Shown here: positions 50,455 through 60,193 of the stretch, one piece after another
How positions within the stretch are numbered: position 1 is the first letter of the stretch
Layout of the letters: each line of letters opens with the position of its first letter
Source: Prevotella sp. BV3P1
Lineage (GTDB): Bacteria; Bacteroidota; Bacteroidia; Bacteroidales; Bacteroidaceae
Assembly (NCBI RefSeq): GCF_000479005.1
Contig: NZ_AWXC01000051.1
Location: forward strand, 1-64,000
DNA length: 64,000 nucleotides
Reading direction: 5' to 3'
Notes under the pieces: model-generated
What the model was told of the DNA's origin: nothing
The model's database searches: none
The model's input: the letters and a program-made list of their open reading frames with translations, nothing else
Program-made: the position numbers and the translations under genes

Positions 50455-51816
50455 TTACTTGTTCTCTGGCTGATAGAGTAGCACCTTATAACCTGCCTTC
50501 AGATGCACCTTGACGGTACGCATCTTCTTTGCAAAGTATTGGCTTGTTCCCTGTATCAGCCCCTTGCCGAGGTCGGAGGCAAGCTGTGCTTTTGCATCAG
50601 TGGAGATGTTCACGCTGCTGCCTACGGATGTCCCCATACCCGCAACGATTTCCTTGGCGGCACTGCGTTCCATCGAGCCGGGAATGAATATCCCTGCCTG
50701 TCCGTCCGTGTCATAGACCGACAGCTCCACGGGAATGATGCTTCCCCGATACTCCAATGAGGAAATGACAATGGAGAGTCGTTCGCCCTGCAACTTTGCC
50801 GTTCCCACGACAAGGGCATTGCGTGGAATCTCCCTGCCCGATACCAACATCGGCTCCAAGAGACGGAAACGCACCGTCTGCCCATCCATAACCGTCTGAT
50901 TGTTATACACACAGGCTGATATGGTGTTTCTCTCCGTCTGCGAGATTGTCCCGATAGCCGTTTGAAACATATAGTTCCTCTCCTTGACATATTCGGAGCG
51001 GAAAGTCGAGTCGCTCATCGGCTGTGCCAGAGCCGACACCACTTGACCGCTCACCTGCCTGACAGGAAACGCCATTGCCTTTCCATTGCGACCGGAAGAG
51101 ACCGCTTTCCTTTCGGAAGCCGTCTCATTCCCCGAGGTATGTGTCACCGAAGCAGATTGTCCATTACCTCCTGCGGGCATATACTTGGCTGCCAGTTGAT
51201 AGGATTTTTCGAGCAGTGCCATCTGGTCGTTCACGGTTATAGCGGGCGACTGCTGCTCGGCACTCATACGACTTTCCAACTCCTTCAAACGGGTACGCAT
51301 TTCCTCTTTTTCCGGGTCTTCTCTTGGTGCTTCATAGAAACTGCCGAGCGTGCGGTTGATGTCTTGGTAAGCGGAAGCCGAAGCATGGAATCCCTCTTGT
51401 GGAGCAGTGGTACGAGAGCCGAAACCGTTATCTCTTTCCGACAAATCCGTCTTCAATGCCAACTCTTCGGAACTCTGCACCGGTTGTCCTCCTGTCATCT
51501 CCCCGAACATGGAACTGAGGCTTTGCATGGCACGGCTTCGTTCCTGTTCCTTCTGTTCCATCATCTCCTTTTCGTAGGCTTTCTTCTTATCGCCGATGAG
51601 TTCCGAGGCTTGCGGATCCGGCATTTCCGTATTGAAACCTTGGCTGTCCTGCTCCTCCTCTTTCTTCGATGGGGCAAAGATGAGCCACATACAGCCTGCA
51701 AAAAGCAGGAACATCAGCGGGTAAATGACAAACTTCTTTCGCCTTTGTTTTTCTTCCTCCGTCAGTTCAGGCGAGGTGCTCGTATTGGAGGCTGTCTTTC
51801 TTTTGAATGGGTACAT
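50455..51816 (-). CDS. traM: Conjugative transposon protein TraM (VirB10-like)
   Basis: A 453-residue inner-membrane protein. A basic N-terminus and one helix (FVIYPLMFLLFAGCMWLIFA, about residues 29-48) are followed by a Glu/Gln-rich coiled stretch and the C-terminal domain (ISACVYNNQTVMDGQTVRFRLL ... GTSVGSSVNIS), as in the VirB10-like TraM of these elements. Overlaps the end of traL by 50 bases. Confidence 0.88.
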   Translation of the reverse strand: MYPFKRKTASNTSTSPELTEEEKQRRKKFVIYPLMFLLFAGCMWLIFAPSKKEEEQDSQGFNTEMPDPQASELIGDKKKAYEKEMMEQKEQERSRAMQSLSSMFGEMTGGQPVQSSEELALKTDLSERDNGFGSRTTAPQEGFHASASAYQDINRTLGSFYEAPREDPEKEEMRTRLKELESRMSAEQQSPAITVNDQMALLEKSYQLAAKYMPAGGNGQSASVTHTSGNETASERKAVSSGRNGKAMAFPVRQVSGQVVSALAQPMSDSTFRSEYVKERNYMFQTAIGTISQTERNTISACVYNNQTVMDGQTVRFRLLEPMLVSGREIPRNALVVGTAKLQGERLSIVISSLEYRGSIIPVELSVYDTDGQAGIFIPGSMERSAAKEIVAGMGTSVGSSVNISTDAKAQLASDLGKGLIQGTSQYFAKKMRTVKVHLKAGYKVLLYQPENK

Positions 51817-52099
51817 AATCGTAATACTTTAATAGGTTGATACTGTCGTTGGGATAGAGCCGCCTTACTTCAGGGGTTTCGATATGCTCGATTGCCGGTA
51901 ACGTTTCCTCCTCGGAGTCTCCGTCTGAGAAGATACGGTACAAACCGTTGAAGAAAACATAGTTGGCAAGTATGGCGAAAAAGAGAAGCATCGTCAGGAC
52001 GACATACAGCCTCAAATGAGCGGGGATGCGTCCGCACAGGCGGCGGAGCCTTGCCTCCGCTCCCTCCTGCATCATTCGGAACAGACTTTTCTTTTTCAT
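51767..52099 (-). CDS. traL: Conjugative transposon protein TraL (DUF3989)
   Basis: A 110-residue single-pass membrane protein: basic N-terminus MKKKSLFRMMQEGAEARLRRL, a helix (LYVVLTMLLFFAILANYVFF) and a short outer part. The family is DUF3989. Its start overlaps traK by 4 bases, its end lies inside traM. Confidence 0.85.
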   Translation of the reverse strand: MKKKSLFRMMQEGAEARLRRLCGRIPAHLRLYVVLTMLLFFAILANYVFFNGLYRIFSDGDSEEETLPAIEHIETPEVRRLYPNDSINLLKYYDYVPIQKKDSLQYEHLA

Positions 52100-52719
52100 C
52101 GCTTACGGGTACTGATGTCCTTGTTCTCCAAAATCTCAAATCCCTCGATGTTAAAACCGTTCGGGTTGTCGTCGCTTCGGTTCGTGTTCAGCAGGCGGCA
52201 CTCCGTAACGAGGCTGCGTTCCGTGACGTTGCTGGCACGGATAATCAACTGTCGGGCATACGTCCTTGCGGAATACGGATAGCGGTTGAAGTTGCATACC
52301 ACGCTGTCCACCTGCACGACTTGGTTGATGTTGCCCGCAATGATACGGTTGTAATATCCCTTCTCTGAGAAATCCCGATAATAGTTGTAGGCACTCTTGT
52401 CCGCCAAGAGCAATGCACGGGAGATATTGCTTTCAATCGCATTCTTGTCTGGTGAAAGCGTGAAGAACAGTTCGTGGAAGCGGCGGATATGCTCCTTGGC
52501 TTCCGCGGGTCTATTCTGCGACAGATCCTGCGACAGGGCGAGCATCAGCGACTTACCGCCATCCAATACATATATTTTCTGCCTCTGGGCTTCGGCAAAG
52601 GAGTAGGCACTCCATACCGAATAGCCCGCAAGGGTAGCACACAGGCAGATGACGACCAAGGTAAAGAGGCGTATCTGCCTGAAACTCGTTTCGATATTCT
52701 TTAATGACTTAAATTCCAT
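52096..52719 (-). CDS. traK: Conjugative transposon protein TraK
   Basis: A 207-residue membrane protein with one N-terminal helix (LFTLVVICLCATLAGYSVWS). MEFKSLKNIETSFRQIRLFTL and the SVVCNFNRYPYSARTYARQLI segment are typical. It is the VirB8-like assembly factor by comparison with CTnDOT. It begins 6 bases after the traJ tail frame. Confidence 0.88.
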   Translation of the reverse strand: MEFKSLKNIETSFRQIRLFTLVVICLCATLAGYSVWSAYSFAEAQRQKIYVLDGGKSLMLALSQDLSQNRPAEAKEHIRRFHELFFTLSPDKNAIESNISRALLLADKSAYNYYRDFSEKGYYNRIIAGNINQVVQVDSVVCNFNRYPYSARTYARQLIIRASNVTERSLVTECRLLNTNRSDDNPNGFNIEGFEILENKDISTRKR

Positions 52720-52725
52720 AGCTTT

Positions 52726-53816
52726 TTAATTTTGTTCCGATGGTTCGGAGGATTTGTTTCCTCCCCGATGAAATAACTTCCCGGCAATCTCCTTGCCCTT
52801 GCTACCCGCATAGTTCATCGCATTTCGTGCGTGTCCTCCGGCGAAACCGCCGACGGCTCCACCCACGGCACCTGCGATACCTGCACCCTTTGAAGCAGCA
52901 AGTCCCACGTTCTTGCCATAGTTCCCTGCACCTCCCGCTTGGATAATCCAACCGGCAACGGTGGGAACGGTAAAGTAGCCGATGATACCGATGATCATAA
53001 AGACCAAATACACACCGTTCGAGGCATCTATGGAATAGGTCGGGTCGTTCTGTAACTGTGTGATGTCGTGCTTGAGCATCAGTTCCTGGATTTTTGCCAG
53101 CATCGAACTGAACAAGTCCGCCACGGGCGCCAGAAATAGATGGAGACATACCTCGTAATCCATTGCGTGAGGGTACTCTGAAAACCGTCCCATACGGAGA
53201 TGGCGAAGGCTATCGGTCCCAAGATGGAGAGGACAATCAGGAAGAAAGTCCTGAGCGTGTCGATGAGCAGGGCGGAAGCGGCGAAGAGCAGTTCCAAAAA
53301 CTCCCGCACCATATTACGGAACCATTTTTTGAAGTTGTACATACTGCGTTCCACATACATCCCTGCCATCGTTGCCATATCCGAAGGCGAAAGACCGAGT
53401 TCATCTATTTTTTTATCGAACTCCTCGTTGCTCACCAAGTAGGCGGTCTCCGGGTCACGCACCATTGACTCATACTCTATCTTGTCCCGCATCTTGCGGT
53501 ACTCGTCCATCTTGAAGGTTTGCGTCTCCATCATCTTGTGCGTTCCCTGCACGACGGGACTGAGCACACCGTTGATGGTGTCCAAGACCATCGGGAAAAA
53601 GAGAATGCAGAGACCGAGAGCGAACGGACGGAGCAGTGGATAGACGTCGATAGGCTCGGCACGGGCAAGCGTCTGCCATATCCTGAGTGCCACATAGAAG
53701 AGAGCACCCAAGCCCGCAATTCCCTTTGCAACGGCAATCATGTCGCCGCACATGGGCATCATCTCCGTATAAAGCGAACGGAGCACCTGATGCAGATTGT
53801 CAAATTCCGCTCCCAT
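52726..53816 (-). pseudogene. traJ: Conjugative transposon protein TraJ, broken by a one-base frameshift
   Basis: A multi-pass membrane protein (VirB6-like). The first frame (53816 down to about 53,127) gives GAEFDNLHQVLRSLYTEMM through ISVWDGFQSTLTQWITRYVS, then turns into unrelated text (WRTCSVRCWQKSRN). The second frame (about 53,130 to 52,726) continues naturally with LAPVADLFSSMLAKIQELML, two more helices and a Gly/Ala-rich tail. Between them one base appears to be missing in TTTCTGGCGCCCGTGG. The joined protein would be about 363 residues. A real break would probably stop conjugation; a sequencing error or frameshifting is possible. Confidence 0.85.
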
Positions 53817-53818
53817 GG

Positions 53819-54448
53819 CTACCAGTATCTTTCGTTGTCCGTCCCGTACAGGTCAAGTACCCTGTCCGCATCCTTCTTCGCCTTGGCTCTGAGGTAACTC
53901 ACGGAGATGTTCTTGTTGGTGTAGTAGCGCACGAGGTTGCGGTAGTCCCTCACCTCCTTGTAGCAGTGGTCCACCACGTCCATACGCTCCTTGTCGGTCA
54001 TCTTCAGTGTGGTGATGTTCACCACCTGTTTCAGTTCCTTGAGCAGGTTGTTGCTCTCTCCGAGCAGTTTGGTATAGCCGTTGGCAATGGCTATCAGTTC
54101 CTCCGGTCGGAAGTTCGGGTCGGAGAGCATCTTCTTGTAGTTGTTCACATAGATGTCGGAGATTTCCCCGACCATCAGAATGGTCTCCTTTACCCTTTGG
54201 GCATCACGAACGAGGTCGTTCACCTTTTTCAGGGCATCGTAGTACTTCTTGCTCTCATTGTAGAGCTTCTCCACCTCCTTGAAGTTGTCGAGCGTGTTCT
54301 TGACCGTCTTGGAGGTCTGCACGATTTCCTTGGTGGTGTTGATGATGCTCTGTGCAAGGTTGGTGGGGTCTGTGACCACCCACTGGGCGTGTGCGCTACC
54401 TGCCATGAGACAACCGCACGCCATAAGCATTAAAATTTTCTTTCTCAT
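53819..54448 (-). CDS. traI: Conjugative transposon protein TraI (DUF4141)
   Basis: A 209-residue periplasmic protein with a signal peptide (MRKKILMLMACGCLMAGSAHA) and a helical, coiled body (TKEIVQTSKTVKNTLDNFKEV). It fits the DUF4141 proteins at this place in CTnDOT-type operons and is VirB5-like in layout. It ends 2 bases before the traJ start. Confidence 0.87.
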   Translation of the reverse strand: MRKKILMLMACGCLMAGSAHAQWVVTDPTNLAQSIINTTKEIVQTSKTVKNTLDNFKEVEKLYNESKKYYDALKKVNDLVRDAQRVKETILMVGEISDIYVNNYKKMLSDPNFRPEELIAIANGYTKLLGESNNLLKELKQVVNITTLKMTDKERMDVVDHCYKEVRDYRNLVRYYTNKNISVSYLRAKAKKDADRVLDLYGTDNERYW

Positions 54449-54481
54449 TTTACTTTGGATTTTAGTGAATGTTATTGTTGT

Positions 54482-56968
54482 CTAATTCTCTTCGGCAAGT
54501 TGCCTGACGGCAAGCTCCATGTTGCCGCCAAGTTGCTCGGCTCTGGCAAGCACACGCATCTTCTCCGTCTCTTCCGTCGTGTAGGTGAGGTATTCGGCTT
54601 TCGACACTTCCGTGGCATAGACGGCGGACTGTACGCCACCCAGCCCAATCCACACCTCCTTGTATAACCTTGTGGCATCGTTGCTCTGGTTGATGGAGAG
54701 TATCTGCCCCCGTTCCTTGTCCGTCAGTCCCAAGAGTTCCTGTATCTGATCGAACTTGTTCATGTACTTGCGCTGGTCAAGCAGTATCTTGCAGTCGGAA
54801 TTGTTGATGATACTTTCCTTGACAATGGGCGACTGGATGATGTCGTCCACCTCCTGTGTAACCACGACCGCCTCGCCGAAGAATTTTCTTACCGTTTTGT
54901 AGAGGTATTTTATATATCCCGCCATATTTGCGGACGCAATCGCCTTCCAAGCCTCCTCGATAAGGATGACTTTCCGTATTCCCTTCAGCCGTCGCATCTT
55001 GTTGATGAAGAGTTCCATAATGATGATGGTCGTGATGGGGAAAAGGATGGGATGATCCTTTATCGCGTCGATTTCGAAGACGATAAAGCGGGCGTTCAAG
55101 AGATCGAGCTGCTTGTCCGAGTTCAATAGATAGTCGTATTCTCCACCCTTATAGTACGGCTCCAGCACGTTGAGAAAATTAGCCAAGTCAAAATCCTTTT
55201 CCCTGACCTTCTTATCATGGAGCAAAGTCGCATAATCGGTAGTGAGAAACTCATAAAAGCTGTTGAATGAGGGTACGATGCCGTCGTCCGTCTTGATACG
55301 TTCGATAAAGAGCGACACGGCATTGGAGAGGGCGACCTCCTCCGAGCGTGTGGCAGGTTCGTTATCCTTCTTCCAAAGGGTCAGCAGCAATGTCTTGATG
55401 CTCTCGCGCTTCTCCACGTCGAACACCTTGTCCGGTGTATAGAACGGGTTGAAGCTGATGGGGCTTTCGTCCGTGTAGGTGAAATAGACCCCGTCCTCAC
55501 CCTGCGTCTTGTGGCGTATCATCTCGCACAGCCCCTGATAGCTGTTTCCCGTGTCCACTAAGACGATATGGGTATTCTGTTCCCAGTACTGCCTCAAGAG
55601 ATGGTTGGTGAAAAACGACTTACCGCTGCCCGAGGGTCCCAAGATGAACTTGTTACGGTTCGTGATGATGCCTTTCTTCATCGGCAGGTCGGAGATGTCA
55701 AGGTGAATCGGCTTGCCGCTGCGGTCTGCCATCTTGATGCCGAACGGTGAGAGCGAATCTTGGTAGTTGGTCTCCTCGTTGAAGAAGCAGACCGCCTGTT
55801 CGATGAAGGTGTAGAAACTCTCTTCGGCGGGGAAGTCGGCTTCATTGCCCGGGATGCCTGCCCAAAAGAGCGTAGGCACGTCCACGGTGTTGTGCCGTGG
55901 CTTGCACTCCATCAAGGCAAGCTGGCTGCCCACGTCGTTGCGGATACATCGGAGTTCCTCGCCGTCCTCGCTCCATGCCAGCACGTTGCAGTGGCAGCGG
56001 ACGGAGGTAAGCCCAAAGCTGTGCGCCTCATTCAGATACTCGTCTATCCACTGCTTATTGATCTGGTTGCTTCGGCTGTAGCGGGAGAGCGAGTACATGT
56101 TCCGTGCATTCTTCTCAAAGCGTTGCAGGTTCTCCGCACTGTCGTCAATGAGCACATACTGGTTGTAGATATGGCTGCACGGCAGCAACAGTCCCACGGG
56201 TGCGGCAAAGGAAAGGCGGCAGTCGCTGCGGTCAGTGGATAAACGCTCATAGCGCATATCCGTGCCTACCAGCCCGGGCAGGTCTTCCGTATCGGAAAGG
56301 GTATGCAGGCAGAGTCGCTTATCACCGATACGCATTTGGTCGGCTTTGAGGTCGATGTCCTCCAAAACCGTCGTGTCGGAGAGGGACAGCGAGAAATACT
56401 TCTCAATCAGTCCCGGTGTCTCCGCCGTCCCGATAATCTCCTCGTCCGTTAGGCGAGAGAGGCGAATAAAACCGCTTTCGTTCATAATCCGCTCGAATTG
56501 CTCGGTCGCTTCGAGGAACTTGCGGGCAGTATCCTTGTCCCGTACCTCCTTGGGGATGATATGTCCTCGGCAGAGGGTGGAGAAGTTGCTTTGCTGCCGG
56601 TTGCGGTTCTTGGTCGTCTTGGTCAGGAACAGATAGCAGGCGTGATTCAAGAACGGTCGCTCATTGAAGTGTCGCTCGAAACTGCGGGAGAGGAAACTCA
56701 TCTCCTCCTTTTGCAAGTCCGGACGGTAGCCCTCCTTGACAAACCAATCCTGCTTGTGTACGACGCTGTAGGTCGGCAACACCTTGATTGCCTTTACCCA
56801 AGAAGAATGGATAGAGGCATACTCCGCACTCGTCACCGTATAGAGTTCGGGCAAGTCCACACGGAAAGCGACCGTGATGTCGGCGTCCTTCGAGATGATG
56901 CAGCCCTCTTCGACGGCAAGCAGCGGGAAGCGGTTTTCCAGCGTGGTGGCTTTCAGTACGTTTCTCAT
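54482..56968 (-). CDS. traG: Conjugation ATPase TraG (VirB4-like)
   Basis: An 828-residue cytoplasmic ATPase that drives pilus or channel assembly. Walker A ILGPSGSGKSFFTNHLL sits near residue 440, followed by IVLVDTGNSYQGL. The Walker B region is KVILIEEAWKAI near 675, then VVTQEVDDI. The N-terminal half holds the VirB4 partner-binding region. It overlaps the traF start by 4 bases. Intact with no frameshift seen. Confidence 0.93.
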   Translation of the reverse strand: MRNVLKATTLENRFPLLAVEEGCIISKDADITVAFRVDLPELYTVTSAEYASIHSSWVKAIKVLPTYSVVHKQDWFVKEGYRPDLQKEEMSFLSRSFERHFNERPFLNHACYLFLTKTTKNRNRQQSNFSTLCRGHIIPKEVRDKDTARKFLEATEQFERIMNESGFIRLSRLTDEEIIGTAETPGLIEKYFSLSLSDTTVLEDIDLKADQMRIGDKRLCLHTLSDTEDLPGLVGTDMRYERLSTDRSDCRLSFAAPVGLLLPCSHIYNQYVLIDDSAENLQRFEKNARNMYSLSRYSRSNQINKQWIDEYLNEAHSFGLTSVRCHCNVLAWSEDGEELRCIRNDVGSQLALMECKPRHNTVDVPTLFWAGIPGNEADFPAEESFYTFIEQAVCFFNEETNYQDSLSPFGIKMADRSGKPIHLDISDLPMKKGIITNRNKFILGPSGSGKSFFTNHLLRQYWEQNTHIVLVDTGNSYQGLCEMIRHKTQGEDGVYFTYTDESPISFNPFYTPDKVFDVEKRESIKTLLLTLWKKDNEPATRSEEVALSNAVSLFIERIKTDDGIVPSFNSFYEFLTTDYATLLHDKKVREKDFDLANFLNVLEPYYKGGEYDYLLNSDKQLDLLNARFIVFEIDAIKDHPILFPITTIIIMELFINKMRRLKGIRKVILIEEAWKAIASANMAGYIKYLYKTVRKFFGEAVVVTQEVDDIIQSPIVKESIINNSDCKILLDQRKYMNKFDQIQELLGLTDKERGQILSINQSNDATRLYKEVWIGLGGVQSAVYATEVSKAEYLTYTTEETEKMRVLARAEQLGGNMELAVRQLAEEN

Positions 56969-57342
56969 TCTTTGTCCTCCTTTCCTTTGTTTGTTCTTTT
57001 ACGTTCTCTTCTCTTTCGTCTTGGCAGCTCCTTGTACCGTAGCAGACGGGGAATGCGTCGTCGGTTGATGAGGTAACGGGGATGGCTGTGCAGCGCGGAA
57101 CGCTTCATCAGGCCGTGTTCCCCATACTTCCTGTTCAGGGAGAAGGTCTGCCACACCAAGATGGCTGCGGCAGTACCTCCGAATCCGATACAAATCCATT
57201 GATTGACACCCGCCATGTAGAGGATGACAAACAGCACGAAGAGGGCGAGCAGCCCTCCTGCGAAGATGAACAGGTATTGGCTTTTGAGTCCCTGAAACTC
57301 TACCGAACGACCGATCCCCTTGTTGATGGGATAGGTCTCCAT
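56965..57342 (-). CDS. traF: Conjugative transposon protein TraF (DUF4133)
   Basis: A 125-residue inner-membrane protein with two helices (YLFIFAGGLLALFVLFVILYM and WICIGFGGTAAAILVWQTF) and a very basic C-terminus (ELPRRKRRERKRTNKGK). DUF4133, VirB3-like. Located between traE (4-base gap) and traG (4-base overlap). Confidence 0.9.
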   Translation of the reverse strand: METYPINKGIGRSVEFQGLKSQYLFIFAGGLLALFVLFVILYMAGVNQWICIGFGGTAAAILVWQTFSLNRKYGEHGLMKRSALHSHPRYLINRRRIPRLLRYKELPRRKRRERKRTNKGKEDKE

Positions 57343-57346
57343 AGGC

Positions 57347-57646
57347 TTAGAGGAAGAAACTTCTTAAAATGGTGGCTGCGACAATAAGGAAGATACAGGC
57401 TCCAAACCAGCTTGCAGCGGTTTTCGAAGTGTCCGGGTCGCCTGACGAGAACTTTGAATAGACCTTTACCCCGCCGATAAGTCCCACGACCGCACCGATG
57501 GCGTAGATGAGTTTCGTGGCAGGGTCAAAATAGGACGTTACCATGTTGGTGGCTTGGTTGATGCCCGACAAGCCGTTGCCTTGGGCAAAGGCGGAATAGG
57601 CGGAAAGCAGCAGAACGGCTGCGATAAGAAAATGTCTTTTGGTCAT
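57347..57646 (-). CDS. traE: Conjugative transposon protein TraE (DUF4134)
   Basis: A 99-residue small membrane protein. Signal-like N-terminus (MTKRHFLIAAVLLLSAYSAFA), then GLSGINQATNMVTSYFDP, two helices (LIYAIGAVVGLIGGVKVY and SWFGACIFLIVAATILRSFFL). DUF4134, the VirB2/pilin-like component of these elements. A 147-base gap separates it from the upstream gene. Confidence 0.92.
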   Translation of the reverse strand: MTKRHFLIAAVLLLSAYSAFAQGNGLSGINQATNMVTSYFDPATKLIYAIGAVVGLIGGVKVYSKFSSGDPDTSKTAASWFGACIFLIVAATILRSFFL

Positions 57647-57793
57647 AAATCTTTGTTTTGTGCCGAGAGGATTGGATATGTTCTCTCGACGGGTGAATAC
57701 TGTTGTTACTTTCGGATTTCAGTGGTGGCTTCTCTCGTATGTCAGCCGTACTCTTTTTCTTTCATCGTCTTTGACTGTTTAATGGGTTTGTTA

Positions 57794-58405
57794 CTATTTG
57801 CCCTTGCCCTCAGAGGGAACATAAAGCTCTTCAAAACGGTTGCGGACAATATCGTCTATCGTGGAAGAACGAACTTTGTCGCTTCGGAGTGTTTCCATCA
57901 GACGAGTGCCTTCCAATTCGGTCAATGTCTCACCGGCTCTTTGTCGCTCCGCTATGGAAGAGGCGTTTCGGTGTATGACCGACAAGGCTTCCTGCACCCG
58001 TGCAAAGTCAATTCCTCCGTCGTATGTCTCCTTTTCAGCGTTCGGCACTGCCACTTCGACCTCTTCCTCTTCTCCTGCCGTTGCCCCATCCGTTTCATAC
58101 CAGAGGGGAACATCGTCGATTTCAGGAAGTCCTCCCGTATCTCCGGAGTGCTCGTTTCCGTTTTCCATGGCAAATGTAGAACTCTTTTTCCCCGTAGAAT
58201 CGACTTCCGGATAACTGCGTACTTGTGGCTTCGAGTGGCATATTTGAAAGCGACTTTTACCGATGATTTCAGCCTCGGAAACCTCTTCTGTGAGATCTTC
58301 CCTTTTGGCTTTTCGTCTTGCCATTCTCTTTCTCCGTTCGTATCCAAAGAATAGAAGCAAATATAGGAGATAGAGCAGGAATGCTATAAAAACTATTCGG
58401 AACAT
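57794..58405 (-). CDS. Element-encoded membrane-anchored acidic protein (TraD-like)
   Basis: A 203-residue protein with one N-terminal helix (IVFIAFLLYLLYLLLFFGY), a basic stop-transfer (ERRKRMARRKAKRED) and a long acidic, low-complexity part. The C-terminal domain (ALSVIHRNASSIAERQRAGET, DIVRNRFEELYV) recalls TraD-type proteins of Bacteroidota elements. The role is unknown. It overlaps the ParA-like gene by 13 bases. Confidence 0.65.
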   Translation of the reverse strand: MFRIVFIAFLLYLLYLLLFFGYERRKRMARRKAKREDLTEEVSEAEIIGKSRFQICHSKPQVRSYPEVDSTGKKSSTFAMENGNEHSGDTGGLPEIDDVPLWYETDGATAGEEEEVEVAVPNAEKETYDGGIDFARVQEALSVIHRNASSIAERQRAGETLTELEGTRLMETLRSDKVRSSTIDDIVRNRFEELYVPSEGKGK

Positions 58406-59151
58406 AGGCGGGAGATGATTTCGAGTAGTTCTTTTCCCAAACTATCGGCAAGCCGACCTGATGTTCCGCCTCTTGGAGAACGGAGCGTGCAGATACCCGC
58501 CTTGCCGTCAGCGAAGCATGGACGGAAATGTTTGGAATATGGCAAGGAGGTCTGCATAAGTACAGCTCCCGTCTCATCGGCAAGCGTTCGACAGCGTTCT
58601 TGGACTTCTTCTTTTTCCCAAGAGCCGACCATGTTACGAAGCAGGCAGAGTTCCTTGATGCTTCCCTTGCCCATGGTTAATACCTGTTCGCCTACAATCT
58701 CAATGAAGCGGCGGACGGCATCGGCATCCATCGGATTACCCGTAACGGGAAAGATGACCGCATCCATACGGGTCAATAACTCCACCGTACCTTCGGTTCG
58801 CATCAATGGCGGCAGGTCGAAAAAGATACACTTGGGGCGAATTCCCGTATTGAGTCGCTCTGCTTCCTTCCATGTTTTTGCTATGGGGACACAAACAATT
58901 GGATAGGGTTGAAGCCATAATGGTTGCCGCATCATATTTTTGAGGCACTTATCGGAAAATCCTTGCTTATTTTGTCCCTCAGTTTCTTTTCCCCTTAGGT
59001 AAGCCGTCGTATAGAGCGGATAATTGCAGTCTATTACCGCAACGCTGTATCCTAAATGATAATGAAGGGTACTTGCCGCAAGTACGGTAAGCGTGGTTTT
59101 GCCGACACCTCCCAAAGGGGATGCAATGGCGATGTGAATCGGATTGCTCAT
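58393..59151 (-). CDS. ParA/MinD-type ATPase, second copy
   Basis: A 252-residue ATPase with the deviant Walker A SPLGGVGKTTLTVLAAS and the Walker B-like FFDLPPLM. It is a distant paralogue of the ParA protein at 60,177 (both have GGVGKTT.TVLAAS.LHY). Two such genes in one transfer region could serve DNA transfer positioning or partition of an excised circle. It overlaps the next downstream gene by 13 bases. Confidence 0.82.
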   Translation of the reverse strand: MSNPIHIAIASPLGGVGKTTLTVLAASTLHYHLGYSVAVIDCNYPLYTTAYLRGKETEGQNKQGFSDKCLKNMMRQPLWLQPYPIVCVPIAKTWKEAERLNTGIRPKCIFFDLPPLMRTEGTVELLTRMDAVIFPVTGNPMDADAVRRFIEIVGEQVLTMGKGSIKELCLLRNMVGSWEKEEVQERCRTLADETGAVLMQTSLPYSKHFRPCFADGKAGICTLRSPRGGTSGRLADSLGKELLEIISRLCSE

Positions 59152-59175
59152 GATTTTTCTTTTGATGGGTGAATA

Positions 59176-59763
59176 CTATATCTTGATAAATTTGCTGTAA
59201 TCGAAGTTCCCGGACTGAACCGCCTTGTGAGCTTGATTCATGACACGTTCCAGCAGTTCATGGATACGTCCGCCGGCAACTTTCTCTATCTCTTGGAGCA
59301 TCGGTGAATCGTGCAACTTACAGATGGTTTCTGCCGCTTTGACCTCTTCCTCTATGGGAACCTCCTTACGGGACAGGACACTTCCCATGTGGTGCAGTTC
59401 TTTCGCAGTGATACTTTCTGAGAGAGAATGGCTTTCTCCCTCAAACTCCACCTGAACGTACTCCTCTTCACTCTCCATATCCAGAAGTTCCGAAGATAGA
59501 ACAGGCTTGCTATTCTCCTCGTCCTCCTCTTCGGGTGTTATGGGAAGTTCGGCCAACAGGACATTCTCCTCTTGTACGAACTCCCGCTTGGGAATACGTA
59601 TAGTAACAACGACTTTGTCTTTTCCCCGTTCCTTAAAGAAGAGTCTTAAGTCTTGATAGAGTCGCTTGGCTTTTCGATAGAGGTCGTACAGGAAACGCAC
59701 GACCTGCACGCTGCCGAGATAGGCTAAGCCGACCAGCAGCAGAATGAAAAATGTCTGTTTCAT
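59176..59763 (-). CDS. Element-encoded membrane-anchored protein of unknown role
   Basis: A 195-residue protein: one N-terminal helix (TFFILLLVGLAYLGSVQVV), a basic segment, an acidic middle (ELPITPEEEDEEN) and a helical C-terminal domain (ESITAKELHHMGSVLSRKEV). It sits between the second ParA gene and the DUF3408 gene (1-base gap). In layout it resembles the protein at 57,794, and both may tether ParA to the membrane; this is inference. Confidence 0.65.
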   Translation of the reverse strand: MKQTFFILLLVGLAYLGSVQVVRFLYDLYRKAKRLYQDLRLFFKERGKDKVVVTIRIPKREFVQEENVLLAELPITPEEEDEENSKPVLSSELLDMESEEEYVQVEFEGESHSLSESITAKELHHMGSVLSRKEVPIEEEVKAAETICKLHDSPMLQEIEKVAGGRIHELLERVMNQAHKAVQSGNFDYSKFIKI

Positions 59764-59764
59764 G

Positions 59765-60193
59765 TCACAATAATTTCTTGAAATTCTGTTCGCTTAACCG
59801 GTTGATTTCTTCCTTGTAGTCCTCTAAATGTTTGAGGAGGATATTTTCGACATACATTCCCAGCGTCATTTCCCGCTTCCTGATGAAGAGGACAATCTCC
59901 GCCAGCTTATCCTGCAATTCTTTGGAGATGTAGATAGCCTTTCGGTCAAACAAATCATTGCGGTGCATGAAGAGTGATACATAGTCTCCCTTGGCGACAT
60001 TCCTGCGACGGGTACGAATGGGAGAATGGAATTCTTCCGCCGTTTCTTGGGGTACTTCAGTCATATCGTTTTTCTTTTCCTCGACTGTGGCTGATGCAGC
60101 CATCTCACTCTCTTTCTTTTTCATCGGGATACCCTGTGAAATCAATTCCCGAATGGCTACGGGATCGACCTTTCCTTTATTCTTCTCTGCCAT
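59765..60193 (-). CDS. DUF3408 protein (TraB-like)
   Basis: A 142-residue protein with a disordered, charged N-terminal half and a C-terminal ribbon-helix-helix-like domain (KAIYISKELQDKLAEIVLFI). DUF3408 proteins follow the ParA gene in Bacteroidota conjugative transposons, as here, like ParB-type DNA-binding partners. Its start overlaps the end of the ParA gene by 17 bases. Confidence 0.8.
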   Translation of the reverse strand: MAEKNKGKVDPVAIRELISQGIPMKKKESEMAASATVEEKKNDMTEVPQETAEEFHSPIRTRRRNVAKGDYVSLFMHRNDLFDRKAIYISKELQDKLAEIVLFIRKREMTLGMYVENILLKHLEDYKEEINRLSEQNFKKLL

